The notes beneath the pieces are model-generated. The model did not search any database. It was given only the letters and a program-made list of their open reading frames with translations, and was not told the origin of the DNA. From contig NZ_GL890985.1 of NCBI RefSeq assembly GCF_000212815.1, forward strand, positions 1,234,550 through 1,298,549: a stretch of 64,000 nt of DNA. The letters run 5' to 3'. A program made the translations under genes and the position numbers. The DNA comes from Streptococcus sanguinis SK49. GTDB taxonomy: Bacteria > Bacillota > Bacilli > Lactobacillales > Streptococcaceae. Each line of letters starts with the position of its first letter. Position 1 is the first letter of the stretch. Positions 7,543 to 17,437 of the stretch are shown here, one piece after another.

Positions 7543-9993
7543 ATGAGTAACATTCAAAACATGTCCCTTGAGGACATCATGGGAGAGCGCTTTGGTCGCT
7601 ACTCCAAATACATCATTCAAGAGCGGGCCTTGCCGGACATTCGCGATGGCTTGAAGCCTGTTCAGCGCCGTATTCTTTATTCGATGAATAAGGACGGCAA
7701 CACCTTTGACAAGGGCTACCGCAAGTCTGCCAAGTCTGTCGGGAACATCATGGGGAATTTCCACCCTCACGGTGACAGCTCCATCTACGATGCCATGGTC
7801 CGCATGTCTCAGGACTGGAAAAACCGTGAGATTCTTGTAGAGATGCACGGTAACAACGGTTCTATGGACGGTGATCCTCCGGCGGCTATGCGTTATACCG
7901 AGGCGCGGCTGTCTGAGATGGCTGGCTACCTTTTGCAAGATATTGAGAAAGATACTGTTCCTTTTGCTTGGAACTTCGACGACACCGAGAAGGAGCCGAC
8001 TGTTCTGCCGGCAGCCTTTCCTAATCTTTTGGTCAATGGAGCAACTGGGATTTCCGCTGGTTATGCGACGGATATTCCGCCTCATAATCTAGCGGAAGTC
8101 ATTGACGCGGTTATCTATATGATTGACCATCCGTCGGCCAAGGTGGACAAACTCATGGAGTTTCTGCCTGGTCCAGACTTCCCGACAGGAGCTATTGTCC
8201 AAGGACGAGATGAGATTAAGAAAGCTTATGAGACTGGTAAAGGTCGTGTCGTGGTGCGTTCCAAAACTGAGATTGAAAAGCTGAAGGGTGGTAAAGAGCA
8301 AATCGTCATCACCGAGATTCCTTACGAGATTAATAAAGCAGTCTTAGTCAAGAAGATAGACGATGTACGGGTCAATAACAAGGTGGCCGGCATTGCTGAG
8401 GTACGGGACGAATCCGACCGGGACGGTCTTCGCATTGCCATCGAGCTTAAGAAAGATGCTAATACCGAGCTGATTCTCAACTACCTCTTTAAGTACACTG
8501 ATCTGCAAGTCAATTACAACTTCAACATGGTGGCGATCGACAATTTCACGCCTCGTTTGGTGGGGATTGTACCAATCTTAACCAGCTATATTGCCCACCG
8601 CAAGGAGATTATTCTGGCTCGCAGCCGCTTTGACAAGGCCAAGGCTGAGAAACGGCTTCATATTGTGGAAGGACTGATTCGGGTTATTTCCATCTTGGAC
8701 GAGGTGATTGCCCTGATTCGTGCTTCCGAAAACAAAGCAGACGCCAAGGAAAATCTTAAAGTCAGCTATGATTTCACCGAGGAGCAGGCTGAGGCTATCG
8801 TCACTCTCCAACTCTACCGTTTGACCAATACAGACGTAGTGGTTCTGGAAGAGGAAGAAGCAGAGCTGCGCGAGAAAATTGCCATGCTGGCTGCCATTAT
8901 CGGTGATGAGCGCACCATGTATAACCTCATGAAGCGGGAGCTCCGCGATGTCAAGAAGAAGTTTGGCAATCCGCGTCTCAGCGAGCTGCAGGATACAGCA
9001 AATGCCATTGAGATTGATACAGCTAGTCTCATCGTTGAGGAAGAGACCTATGTCAGCGTGACACGTTCAGGTTATATCAAGCGTACCAGTCCGCGTTCCT
9101 TCTCAGCTTCGACCCTAGAAGAGATGGGCAAGCGTGACGATGACCGACTGATTTTCGTCAGCCCGGCCAAGACGACTCAGCATTTATTGATTTTCACCAG
9201 TCTGGGAAATGTTATTTACCGGCCTGTTCATGAGCTATCAGACATCCGCTGGAAAGAAATCGGAGAACACCTCAGCCAGACTATCAGTAACTTTGATACC
9301 AAGGAAGAGGTTATCTATACAGAGTTGCTGGACAGTTTTGAGGAGGGCACTTACTTTGCAGCGACCAAGTTAGGTCAAATCAAGCGAGTGGAGCGCAAGG
9401 AATTCAGTCCTTGGCGGACCTATAAGTCTAAGTCACTCAAGTTTGCCAAGCTGAAAAATGAAGATGACCAGGTCATTGCTCTGGCGCCGATTAAGCTGGA
9501 TGATGTTATGCTCGTGACCAAGAACGGCTATGCCCTTCGCTTCAATATTGAGGAAGTACCTGTCATCGGAGCTAAGGCAGCTGGTGTTAAAGCCATTAAC
9601 CTCAAGAAAGACGACGTCCTTGCAGCGGCCTTTATCGCCAATACAGACTCGCTTTACCTCCTGACTCAGCGCGGTTCGCTCAAGCGTATGGCAGTCGCAG
9701 ACATTCCTGTTACTAGTCGAGCAAATCGCGGTCTTCAAGTTCTGAGAGAGCTTAAGACCAAGCCCCATCGTGTCTTTGCAGCTGGACCAGTCTATGGCGA
9801 AGCAGTGGACTTTGACCTCTTCACAACAGAAGCAGAAGCCGGCGAGGAGCAGATTTTGCAGGTGCTTTCTAATAAAGGAACTGCCTATGAAATCAATCTG
9901 GCCGACCTCAGCTTGTCTGAGAGAACTAGCAACGGCAGCTTCATTTCTGATACCATTTCAGACGAAGAAGTCTTCTCAGCTTATATCAAGTAA
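7543..9993 (+). CDS. parC: DNA topoisomerase IV subunit A
   Basis: The 816-aa breakage-reunion subunit of topoisomerase IV. The start MSNIQNMSLEDIMGERFGRY matches other streptococcal ParC proteins. Numbering from it places Ser79 and Asp83 (quinolone-susceptible residues) in [10 protein letters not shown] and the catalytic Tyr118 in AAMRYTEARL. The C-terminal part contains the repeated beta-pinwheel blades. An open frame continues 28 codons upstream through the structured element, with GTG at 7459 and ATG at 7465, but that extension is absent from the family as I know it. No Shine-Dalgarno sequence lies at normal distance from the ATG. Confidence 0.96.
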   Translation: MSNIQNMSLEDIMGERFGRYSKYIIQERALPDIRDGLKPVQRRILYSMNKDGNTFDKGYRKSAKSVGNIMGNFHPHGDSSIYDAMVRMSQDWKNREILVEMHGNNGSMDGDPPAAMRYTEARLSEMAGYLLQDIEKDTVPFAWNFDDTEKEPTVLPAAFPNLLVNGATGISAGYATDIPPHNLAEVIDAVIYMIDHPSAKVDKLMEFLPGPDFPTGAIVQGRDEIKKAYETGKGRVVVRSKTEIEKLKGGKEQIVITEIPYEINKAVLVKKIDDVRVNNKVAGIAEVRDESDRDGLRIAIELKKDANTELILNYLFKYTDLQVNYNFNMVAIDNFTPRLVGIVPILTSYIAHRKEIILARSRFDKAKAEKRLHIVEGLIRVISILDEVIALIRASENKADAKENLKVSYDFTEEQAEAIVTLQLYRLTNTDVVVLEEEEAELREKIAMLAAIIGDERTMYNLMKRELRDVKKKFGNPRLSELQDTANAIEIDTASLIVEEETYVSVTRSGYIKRTSPRSFSASTLEEMGKRDDDRLIFVSPAKTTQHLLIFTSLGNVIYRPVHELSDIRWKEIGEHLSQTISNFDTKEEVIYTELLDSFEEGTYFAATKLGQIKRVERKEFSPWRTYKSKSLKFAKLKNEDDQVIALAPIKLDDVMLVTKNGYALRFNIEEVPVIGAKAAGVKAINLKKDDVLAAAFIANTDSLYLLTQRGSLKRMAVADIPVTSRANRGLQVLRELKTKPHRVFAAGPVYGEAVDFDLFTTEAEAGEEQILQVLSNKGTAYEINLADLSLSERTSNGSFISDTISDEEVFSAYIK

Positions 9994-9998
9994 TCATC

Positions 9999-10028
9999 AA
10001 ACCAGTTCACAGGAGCTGGTTTTTTTCA
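9999..10028 (+). terminator. parC terminator
   Basis: AAACCAG(T)TC and GA(G)CTGGTTT form a stem followed by a run of T residues, six bases after the parC stop. Confidence 0.8.
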
Positions 10029-10095
10029 ATTTCTATGAGTTTGATAGCAGAAAAAAGATTGGATAACAAAATTTTCTGAAAATTGAAAATAATAC

Positions 10096-10123
10096 TTGAA
10101 AATATCTCAAAAAGGTGTAAAAT
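10096..10123 (+). promoter_or_regulatory. Predicted ilvE promoter
   Basis: TTGAAA and TAAAAT with a 16-bp spacer, about 45 bp upstream of the ilvE start. Confidence 0.55.
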
Positions 10124-10167
10124 AGGGAGTATCTAAAAATGAAGTTTGGAAGAAGAGGAGAAAGACC

Positions 10168-11187
10168 ATGACTGTAAATCTTGACTGGGAAAATCTAGGA
10201 TTCTCATATATGAAACTGCCTTATCGCTATTTAGCTTACTATCGCAATGGCCAGTGGGAAGAAGGGACGTTAACGGAGGACGCTACACTCCATATCTCTG
10301 AGTCGTCTCCTAGCCTTCACTACGGCCAGCAGGCTTTTGAAGGTCTGAAGGCTTATCGAACTAAGGACGGCAGTATTCAACTCTTCCGTCCGGATAAAAA
10401 TGCGGAGCGTCTGCAACAAACAGCTGATCGCTTGCTCATGCCGCAAGTTCCAACAGAAATGTTTGTGGATGCAGTTAAGCAGGTTGTCCGAGCTAATGAA
10501 GAATATGTACCACCATACGGAACAGGCGGAACCCTTTATATTCGACCTCTCTTGATTGGAGTCGGCGATATTATCGGCGTAAAACCAGCTGAAGAATATA
10601 TTTTTACGATCTTTGTAATGCCTGTTGGTAATTACTTCAAAGGAGGCCTGACTCCGACTAACTTCATTGTGTCGGATGACTATGACCGCGCAGCACCGCA
10701 CGGAACTGGTGCGGCTAAAGTTGGAGGTAATTACGCTGCTAGCTTATTACCAGGAAAGATTGCTAAGGATAAGCATTTCTCAGATGTGATTTATCTCGAT
10801 CCGGCAACCCATACCAAGATTGAAGAAGTGGGTTCTGCCAACTTCTTTGGTATCACAAAGGATAATGAGTTTGTAACGCCGCTCAGTCCCTCAATCTTGC
10901 CATCCATCACTAAGTATTCTTTGCTTTATCTGGCGGAGCACAGACTAGGACTCAAGCCGATTGAGGGAGATGTTCCACTGACAGACTTGGGTAAATTCAC
11001 TGAAGCAGGAGCTTGCGGAACAGCGGCTGTTATTTCTCCTATCGGTGGTATCCAGCACGGCGATGACTTCCACGTCTTTTATAGCGAGACAGAAGTCGGT
11101 CCAGTCACTCGGAAGCTATATGACGAATTGACTGGTATCCAATTCGGCGATGTTGAAGCGCCAGAAGGTTGGATTGTAAAAGTATAA
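10168..11187 (+). CDS. ilvE: Branched-chain amino acid aminotransferase
   Basis: PLP-dependent fold-type IV aminotransferase that interconverts leucine, isoleucine and valine with their 2-oxo acids, using glutamate/2-oxoglutarate. The 339-aa protein shows the class II BCAT pattern: SPSLHYGQQAFEGLKAYR near the N-terminus, the PLP-lysine region GAAKVGGNYAAS, and the LTEAGACGTAAVISPIGGI-type C-terminal block (GACGTAAVISPI). Length is normal. It is a single-gene unit with its own promoter and terminator. SD aagaggag precedes the ATG. Confidence 0.95.
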   Translation: MTVNLDWENLGFSYMKLPYRYLAYYRNGQWEEGTLTEDATLHISESSPSLHYGQQAFEGLKAYRTKDGSIQLFRPDKNAERLQQTADRLLMPQVPTEMFVDAVKQVVRANEEYVPPYGTGGTLYIRPLLIGVGDIIGVKPAEEYIFTIFVMPVGNYFKGGLTPTNFIVSDDYDRAAPHGTGAAKVGGNYAASLLPGKIAKDKHFSDVIYLDPATHTKIEEVGSANFFGITKDNEFVTPLSPSILPSITKYSLLYLAEHRLGLKPIEGDVPLTDLGKFTEAGACGTAAVISPIGGIQHGDDFHVFYSETEVGPVTRKLYDELTGIQFGDVEAPEGWIVKV

Positions 11188-11190
11188 TCT

Positions 11191-11219
11191 AAAAACTGTC
11201 CTTGATGGGGCAGTTTTTC
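11191..11219 (+). terminator. ilvE terminator
   Basis: AAAACTGTCC and GGGGCAGTTTTT form a GC-rich hairpin followed by T residues just after the stop codon. Confidence 0.8.
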
Positions 11220-11241
11220 TGTAATTCTAGCCCAAGATAGC

Positions 11242-11270
11242 TTGCGTAGTCAGCCTTTTTCGTGTACAAT
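11242..11270 (+). promoter_or_regulatory. Predicted promoter of the DUF2969 gene
   Basis: TTGCGT and TACAAT with a 17-bp spacer, about 22 bp before the ATG. Confidence 0.55.
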
Positions 11271-11292
11271 AGAAATTTGAAAGAGGTAAGTT

Positions 11293-11523
11293 ATGAGTAA
11301 AAAAGATAAAAAAATTGAAATTCAAATCACAGATAGCAAAGTGAAGGTCGGAGCAGACCAATTTGACGGTTATAGTCTTGCTATTGGCAAGAAGGTTATT
11401 GGCGAGATTGCTGAACTAGATGGCCAGTTTGCAATCATCAAAAATGGAAATGCTGAAAGTTTTTATAAAAAACTTGAAAGAGCCGTGGAAACTTTGATTG
11501 AAACCTATAATTTAAGCAAATAG
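11293..11523 (+). CDS. DUF2969 family protein
   Basis: A small 76-aa cytoplasmic protein typical of streptococci and other Lactobacillales, recognised by SKKDKKIEIQI at the start and the FAIIKNGNAESFYKKLERAVE region. Function unknown. It is charged, has no signal or membrane segment, and is followed at once by a tRNA promoter, so it looks monocistronic. SD agaggta precedes the ATG. Confidence 0.85.
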   Translation: MSKKDKKIEIQITDSKVKVGADQFDGYSLAIGKKVIGEIAELDGQFAIIKNGNAESFYKKLERAVETLIETYNLSK

Positions 11524-11526
11524 GGC

Positions 11527-11555
11527 TTGCATTTTCATTGTATCAATGTTATAAT
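11527..11555 (+). promoter_or_regulatory. Promoter of the tRNA-Tyr/tRNA-Gln unit
   Basis: TTGCAT and TATAAT with a 17-bp spacer, placing the start point just before tRNA-Tyr. It begins right behind the stop codon of the upstream gene. Confidence 0.7.
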
Positions 11556-11572
11556 AGATAGCGTTGATTGTC

Positions 11573-11653
11573 GGAGAGATAGCGAAGAGGCTAAACGCGG
11601 CGGACTGTAAATCCGCTCCTTTGGGTTCGGGGGTTCGAATCCCTCTCTCTCCA
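11573..11653 (+). tRNA. tRNA-Tyr (anticodon GTA)
   Basis: An 81-nt class II tRNA. The acceptor stem GGAGAGA/TCTCTCC is complete, the anticodon stem-loop GCGGACTGTAAATCCGC presents GTA, the variable arm is long as expected for tRNA-Tyr, and the T-loop GGTTCGAATCC is canonical. The discriminator base is A. Confidence 0.97.
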
Positions 11654-11666
11654 TTCTTTATATTGA

Positions 11667-11738
11667 TGGGGTATAGCCAAGCGGTAAGGCAAGGGACTTT
11701 GACTCCCTCATGCGTTGGTTCGAATCCAGCTACCCCAG
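11667..11738 (+). tRNA. tRNA-Gln (anticodon TTG)
   Basis: 72 nt. Acceptor stem TGGGGTA/TACCCCA, anticodon loop CTTTGAC giving TTG, T-loop GGTTCGAATCC and discriminator G. It lies 13 bp after tRNA-Tyr and is probably co-transcribed with it. Confidence 0.97.
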
Positions 11739-11806
11739 TTCTTAGGTAATAGATCTGATAAAATAATAAAATGTCTTCTGGTGTTTTATTTCTTTATAGG
11801 ATGGAA

Positions 11807-11881
11807 ATCGTTAACGATAGATCAATGTCATTTGCGGGTGCTTAGGAAAATAAATAAGTAGTATGTCAAGCGAAAGCTTGA
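11807..11881 (+). promoter_or_regulatory. rpsA leader with a 12-bp palindrome and a GNRA hairpin
   Basis: A perfect palindrome ATCGTTAACGAT is at 11807-11818. A hairpin TCAAGC-GAAA-GCTTGA at 11866-11881 has a GNRA tetraloop and sits just before the Shine-Dalgarno sequence (ggagg) of rpsA. Either could take part in control of ribosomal protein S1, but no published leader motif is recognised. Confidence 0.45.
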
Positions 11882-11901
11882 TTGTTGGAGGATTTTTTTA
11901 G

Positions 11902-13104
11902 ATGAATGAATTTGAAGATTTGCTAAACAGTGTTAGCCAAGTTGAGCCAGGTGACGTCGTTACTGCTGAAGTATTGACTGTTGACGCTAACCAAGCTAAT
12001 GTTGCAATCGCTGGAACTGGTGTTGAAGGTGTATTGACTCTTCGTGAGTTGACAAACGACCGCGACGCTGATATCAACGACCTTGTAAAACCAGGTGAAA
12101 CACTTGAATTGCTTGTTCTTCGTCAAGTAGTAGGTAAAGATACAGACACCGTAACTTACCTGGTATCTAAAAAACGTTTGGAAGCTCGCAAAGCTTGGGA
12201 CAAATTGGTTGGTCGTGAAGAAGAAGTTGTCACTGTTAAGGGCACTCGTGCTGTTAAAGGTGGACTTTCAGTTGAGTTTGAAGGACTTCGTGGATTTATC
12301 CCTGCTTCAATGCTTGATACTCGTTTCGTTCGTAACACTGAGCGTTTTGTAGGTCAAGAGTTTGATGCTAAGATCAAAGAAGTAGATCCAAAAGAAAACC
12401 GCTTCATCCTTTCACGTCGTGAAGTTGTAGAAGCTGAAGCTGCAGCAGCACGTGCTGAAGTCTTTGGTAAGTTGAATGTTGGCGATGTTGTAACTGGTAA
12501 AGTTGCTCGTATTACTAGCTTCGGTGCTTTCATTGACCTTGGCGGAGTTGATGGATTGGTTCACTTGACTGAATTGTCACATGAACGCAACGTATCACCT
12601 AAGTCTGTTGTATCAGTTGGTGATGAAATCGAAGTGAAAGTTCTTGACTTGAACGAAGAAGAAGGACGTGTGTCCCTCTCTCTTAAAGCAACAACACCTG
12701 GACCATGGGATGGCGTTGAGCAAAAACTTGCTGCAGGCGATGTGATCGAAGGAACTGTAAAACGTTTGACTGATTTCGGTGCTTTCGTTGAAGTATTGCC
12801 AGGTATCGATGGATTGGTTCACATTTCACAAATTTCACACAAGCGTGTTGAAAGCCCTAAAGATGCCCTTAAAGTTGGTCAAGAAGTAACTGTTAAGGTT
12901 CTTGAAGTGAATGCTGCTGATGAGCGTGTATCACTTTCTATCAAGGCTCTTGAAGAACGTCCAGCTCAAGAAGAAGGACAAAAAGATGAGAAACGTCAAT
13001 CACGTCCTCGTCGTCCAAAACGTCAAGAAAAACGTGACTTTGAACTTCCAGAAACTCAAACTGGATTCTCAATGGCTGATTTGTTTGGCGATATTGAATT
13101 GTAA
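11902..13104 (+). CDS. rpsA: 30S ribosomal protein S1
   Basis: A 400-aa RNA-binding protein of the small subunit that helps recruit mRNA. Four S1 (OB-fold) domains can be read: about residues 13-80, 95-165, 187-258 ([20 protein letters not shown]) and 272-345 ([20 protein letters not shown]), followed by a basic linker and an acidic end. Four domains rather than the six of E. coli is normal in Firmicutes. The codon choice is strongly biased (GTT, CGT, GAA, AAA), matching high expression. Confidence 0.95.
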   Translation: MNEFEDLLNSVSQVEPGDVVTAEVLTVDANQANVAIAGTGVEGVLTLRELTNDRDADINDLVKPGETLELLVLRQVVGKDTDTVTYLVSKKRLEARKAWDKLVGREEEVVTVKGTRAVKGGLSVEFEGLRGFIPASMLDTRFVRNTERFVGQEFDAKIKEVDPKENRFILSRREVVEAEAAAARAEVFGKLNVGDVVTGKVARITSFGAFIDLGGVDGLVHLTELSHERNVSPKSVVSVGDEIEVKVLDLNEEEGRVSLSLKATTPGPWDGVEQKLAAGDVIEGTVKRLTDFGAFVEVLPGIDGLVHISQISHKRVESPKDALKVGQEVTVKVLEVNAADERVSLSIKALEERPAQEEGQKDEKRQSRPRRPKRQEKRDFELPETQTGFSMADLFGDIEL

Positions 13105-13110
13105 TTAGAT

Positions 13111-13142
13111 AAAAGAAGTTGAGTTTTCTCAACTTCTTTTTC
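13111..13142 (+). terminator. rpsA terminator
   Basis: AAAAGAAGTTGAG-tttt-CTCAACTTCTTTT is a perfect 13-bp stem followed by T residues. Confidence 0.9.
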
Positions 13143-13152
13143 TGATTTTCAC

Positions 13153-13181
13153 TTGTATTTTCAGAGAAAATCAGTTATAAT
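13153..13181 (+). promoter_or_regulatory. Promoter of tRNA-Arg
   Basis: TTGTAT and TATAAT with a 17-bp spacer, ending 10 bp before the tRNA. Confidence 0.65.
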
Positions 13182-13191
13182 GAATTAGTTG

Positions 13192-13263
13192 CCACCCTTA
13201 GTGTAATGGATATCACGCAAGATTCCGGTTCTTGAGATGGGAGTTCGATTCTCTCAGGGTGGA
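13192..13263 (+). tRNA. tRNA-Arg (anticodon CCG)
   Basis: 72 nt. Acceptor stem CCACCCT/AGGGTGG, anticodon stem CAAGA/TCTTG with loop TTCCGGT giving CCG, T-stem GGGAG/CTCTC with loop TTCGATT, discriminator A. The first base pair is C-G, which is less usual but consistent on both sides. Confidence 0.93.
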
Positions 13264-13276
13264 TGACTTAAAATTG

Positions 13277-13296
13277 GACTCTTCGGAGTCTTTTTT
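13277..13296 (+). terminator. tRNA-Arg terminator
   Basis: GACTC-TTCG-GAGTC followed by six T residues, 13 bases after the tRNA. Confidence 0.85.
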
Positions 13297-13321
13297 GCTC
13301 TTTCTTGGAGGAATACATGTA

Positions 13322-13705
13322 ATGACAGTAAAATTAATCTCTCATACCTTAATCGAGAAAGAGGGGAAGTATTTGCTTATCAAACGCTCTAAGATAAAGC
13401 GAGGCCTTCCTAATGTTTGTCCATCTTATTGGGATATTCCAGGCGGAAGTGTAGAAGAGAATGAACTGCCTAGGGAGGCAGCTCTACGTGAGGCTATGGA
13501 GGAGGTTAATCAAAAGATTCTGATTGATAAGATTATCCATGAAGATAGTCAGTTTGATGCTAGCAAAGATACTGTTTTCACACGTTTAGTTTATGCGGGT
13601 AGAATTTTGGAAGTGCGTGATATTATATTAAATCCAGAAGAGCATACAGACTTTGTCTGGATTTCTTCTTTGAAAGACCTAGAGGAGCAGCTCATCGTAC
13701 CTTAG
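13322..13705 (+). CDS. NUDIX hydrolase
   Basis: A 127-aa protein with the NUDIX box GSVEENELPREAALREAMEE, which fits G-x5-E-x7-RE-x2-EE; the usual Gly after it is Asn (EEVNQ). NUDIX enzymes cleave nucleoside diphosphates linked to another group; the substrate cannot be told. The start is set by ggagg about 10 bases upstream; an upstream in-frame start would lie inside tRNA-Arg. The region after the tRNA terminator lacks an obvious promoter, so it may depend on read-through. Confidence 0.88.
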   Translation: MTVKLISHTLIEKEGKYLLIKRSKIKRGLPNVCPSYWDIPGGSVEENELPREAALREAMEEVNQKILIDKIIHEDSQFDASKDTVFTRLVYAGRILEVRDIILNPEEHTDFVWISSLKDLEEQLIVP

Positions 13706-13745
13706 TTGTTTGATATTTTTGCGGACAAATCTATATAAAACAACT

Positions 13746-13779
13746 AAAAAACATCCCCTTTTATTAGGAGATGTTTTTA
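13746..13779. terminator. Bidirectional terminator between the NUDIX gene and ldh
   Basis: AAAAACATC(C)CCT and AGG(A)GATGTTTTT form a hairpin with T-runs on both strands, serving the convergent genes on each side. Confidence 0.85.
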
Positions 13780-13782
13780 AAA

Positions 13783-14845
<1,063 letters not shown>

Positions 14846-14868
14846 CGGTCAACTTGTATATCTAGCGA

Positions 14869-14884
14869 TGTAAACGTTTTTACA
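14869..14884. promoter_or_regulatory. Candidate cre (CcpA) site between ldh and gyrA
   Basis: TGTAAACGTTTTTACA is a near-perfect palindrome resembling the catabolite-responsive element TGWAANCGNTNWCA. It lies about 24 bp upstream of the predicted ldh -35, a position from which CcpA can activate. Binding is inferred only. Confidence 0.45.
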
Positions 14885-14921
14885 AACGGTTCAAAATACT
14901 GAAAAATTAAAGAAAATGTGG

Positions 14922-14927
14922 TATAAT
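14922..14927 (+). promoter_or_regulatory. gyrA -10 element
   Basis: TATAAT lies 37 bp before the gyrA start. The best -35 at 17-bp spacing is a weak CTGAAA. Confidence 0.5.
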
Positions 14928-14963
14928 ATAGGATAGTTTAATATGAAAGAAAGGCATTTTTTA

Positions 14964-17423
14964 ATGCAAGACAGAAACTTAGTAAATGTTAATCTGACTA
15001 GTGAAATGAAGACTAGTTTCATCGATTACGCGATGAGCGTTATCGTGGCTCGGGCACTTCCTGATGTTCGTGATGGTCTCAAGCCTGTTCACCGTCGGAT
15101 TCTCTATGGTATGAATGAGTTGGGTGTGACGCCTGAGAAGCCTCACAAGAAATCAGCTCGTATCACAGGGGATGTCATGGGTAAGTATCACCCGCATGGT
15201 GACTCCTCTATTTATGAAGCGATGGTGCGGATGGCTCAATGGTGGAGCTATCGCTATATGCTTGTAGATGGCCATGGAAACTTCGGTTCTATGGACGGAG
15301 ACGGGGCTGCTGCTCAGCGTTATACAGAAGCACGTATGAGCAAGATTGCTCTGGAGATGCTTCGTGATATTAATAAAAACACTGTTGATTATATTGACAA
15401 CTATGATGCCAGCGAGAGAGAGCCTGTAGTTCTTCCTGCTCGCTTCCCTAACTTGCTTGTAAACGGTGCGACAGGGATTGCAGTTGGGATGGCGACCAAT
15501 ATCCCACCGCATAATCTTGGTGAGTCTATTGATGCGGTTAAGCTTGTCATGGATAATCCAGAGGCAACAACTCGCGATATCATGGAAGTTCTGCCTGGAC
15601 CAGATTTTCCGACAGGAGCACTGGTTATGGGCAAGTCCGGTATTCACCGGGCTTATGAAACAGGGAAGGGTTCGATTGTCCTTCGTTCTCGCACTGAAAT
15701 CGAAGAGATGAAAAATGGCCGTGAGCGAATTGTCGTAACCGAGTTTCCATACATGGTTAATAAGACCAAGGTCCATGAGCATATTGTTCGTCTGGTGCAG
15801 GAAAAACGAATTGATGGTATCACAGCTGTTCGTGATGAGTCCAACCGTGAAGGTGTCCGTTTCGTCATTGAGGTTCGCCGTGATGCCTCTGCTCATGTCA
15901 TTCTAAACAACCTTTTCAAGCTGACTCAGATGCAGACCAATTTCAGCTTCAATATGTTGGCTATTCAAAATGGTGTGCCGAAGATTCTGTCTCTTCGTGA
16001 GATTTTGTTAGCCTACATTGAACACCAAAAGGAAGTAGTGACTCGACGGACGGTCTTCGATAAAGAAAAGGCAGAAGCTCGAGCTCATATCTTGGCTGGT
16101 TTGCTGATTGCGCTGGATCACATTGATGAAGTGATTCGGATTATCCGTAATAGCGAAACGGACGCAGAAGCACAGGCTGAATTGATGGCTAAGTTTGAGC
16201 TGTCTGAGCGCCAGAGTCAGGCTATCCTCGATATGCGTCTGCGTCGTCTGACTGGCTTGGAACGTGATAAGATTCAGTCAGAGTATGACGAGCTGATTGC
16301 CTTGATTGCGGACTTGGCTGATATCTTGGCTAAGCCAGAGCGCGTTATCGCTATTATCAAGGAAGAGTTAGATGAGGTCAAGCGTAAATTTGCGGATGAC
16401 CGCCGAACTGAGCTGATGGTTGGAGAAGTTCTTTCGCTTGAAGATGAAGATTTGATTGAGGAAGCGGATGTTTTGATTACCCTGTCTAATAAAGGCTATA
16501 TCAAACGTCTGAATCAGGCAGAATTTACTGCTCAAAAACGTGGTGGCCGTGGTGTTCAAGGGACTGGTGTCAAAGACGATGACTTCGTCAAAGAGCTGGT
16601 TTCAACGAGTACCCACGATAGACTGCTCTTCTTTACAAATAAAGGTCGAGTTTATCGTCTCAAAGGATATGAAATCCCTGAGTATGGTCGGACAGCTAAA
16701 GGCTTGCCAGTAGTCAATCTCTTGAAGCTTGATGAAGGAGAGACTATTCAGACTATTATTAATGTCCAGCAAGACCGCAGTGATGATTCCTACCTCTTCT
16801 TTACTACTCGTCATGGGGTGGTCAAACGGACCAGTGTAACAGAATTTGCTAATATTCGTCAGAATGGTCTTAAGGCTTTGAATTTGAAAGATGAAGACGA
16901 GTTAATCAATGTCTTTCTGACGGACGGTGCTGCAGACGTTATCATTGGTACGAAGTTTGGTTATTCTGTCCGCTTCAATGAGACAGCTGTCCGGAGCATG
17001 AGCCGTATAGCGACTGGTGTTCGCGGAGTTAATCTTCGAGATGGTGACCAGGTCGTTGGAGCTGGTGTGATTGCTGAGGGAGACGAAGTGCTTGTCATCA
17101 CCGAAAAAGGCTATGGTAAGCGAACTCTTGCTAGTGAGTACCCAACCAAGGGCCGTGGTGGTAAAGGGATTAAAACAGCCAATATCACTGATAAGAACGG
17201 ACCTCTTGCTGGTCTGATGACAGTTACTGGCGAGGAAGATTTAATGATTATCACTAATACAGGTGTCATCATTCGGACCAGTGTGGCAAATATTTCTAAG
17301 ACAGGCCGCTCGACCATGGGAGTTAAGGTCATGCGTCTGGATCAAAATGCACAGATTGTCACCTTTACAAGCGTCGAAGCAGACGATAAAGAAGATGTAG
17401 CAAAGGAAGAAAACGAATCGTAA
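14964..17423 (+). CDS. gyrA: DNA gyrase subunit A
   Basis: The 819-aa breakage-reunion subunit of gyrase, which introduces negative supercoils together with GyrB (encoded elsewhere). Starting at [12 protein letters not shown], the numbering gives Ser81 and Glu85 in the quinolone region and the catalytic Tyr120 in [11 protein letters not shown], matching streptococcal GyrA exactly. The GyrA-box QKRGGRG is present at the start of the C-terminal pinwheel. An upstream in-frame ATG at 14943 is ignored because gaaagg lies before the chosen start. srtA follows 14 bp later, so both are probably one transcript. Confidence 0.97.
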   Translation: MQDRNLVNVNLTSEMKTSFIDYAMSVIVARALPDVRDGLKPVHRRILYGMNELGVTPEKPHKKSARITGDVMGKYHPHGDSSIYEAMVRMAQWWSYRYMLVDGHGNFGSMDGDGAAAQRYTEARMSKIALEMLRDINKNTVDYIDNYDASEREPVVLPARFPNLLVNGATGIAVGMATNIPPHNLGESIDAVKLVMDNPEATTRDIMEVLPGPDFPTGALVMGKSGIHRAYETGKGSIVLRSRTEIEEMKNGRERIVVTEFPYMVNKTKVHEHIVRLVQEKRIDGITAVRDESNREGVRFVIEVRRDASAHVILNNLFKLTQMQTNFSFNMLAIQNGVPKILSLREILLAYIEHQKEVVTRRTVFDKEKAEARAHILAGLLIALDHIDEVIRIIRNSETDAEAQAELMAKFELSERQSQAILDMRLRRLTGLERDKIQSEYDELIALIADLADILAKPERVIAIIKEELDEVKRKFADDRRTELMVGEVLSLEDEDLIEEADVLITLSNKGYIKRLNQAEFTAQKRGGRGVQGTGVKDDDFVKELVSTSTHDRLLFFTNKGRVYRLKGYEIPEYGRTAKGLPVVNLLKLDEGETIQTIINVQQDRSDDSYLFFTTRHGVVKRTSVTEFANIRQNGLKALNLKDEDELINVFLTDGAADVIIGTKFGYSVRFNETAVRSMSRIATGVRGVNLRDGDQVVGAGVIAEGDEVLVITEKGYGKRTLASEYPTKGRGGKGIKTANITDKNGPLAGLMTVTGEEDLMIITNTGVIIRTSVANISKTGRSTMGVKVMRLDQNAQIVTFTSVEADDKEDVAKEENES

Positions 17424-17437
17424 AAGAGGACCTCTAT

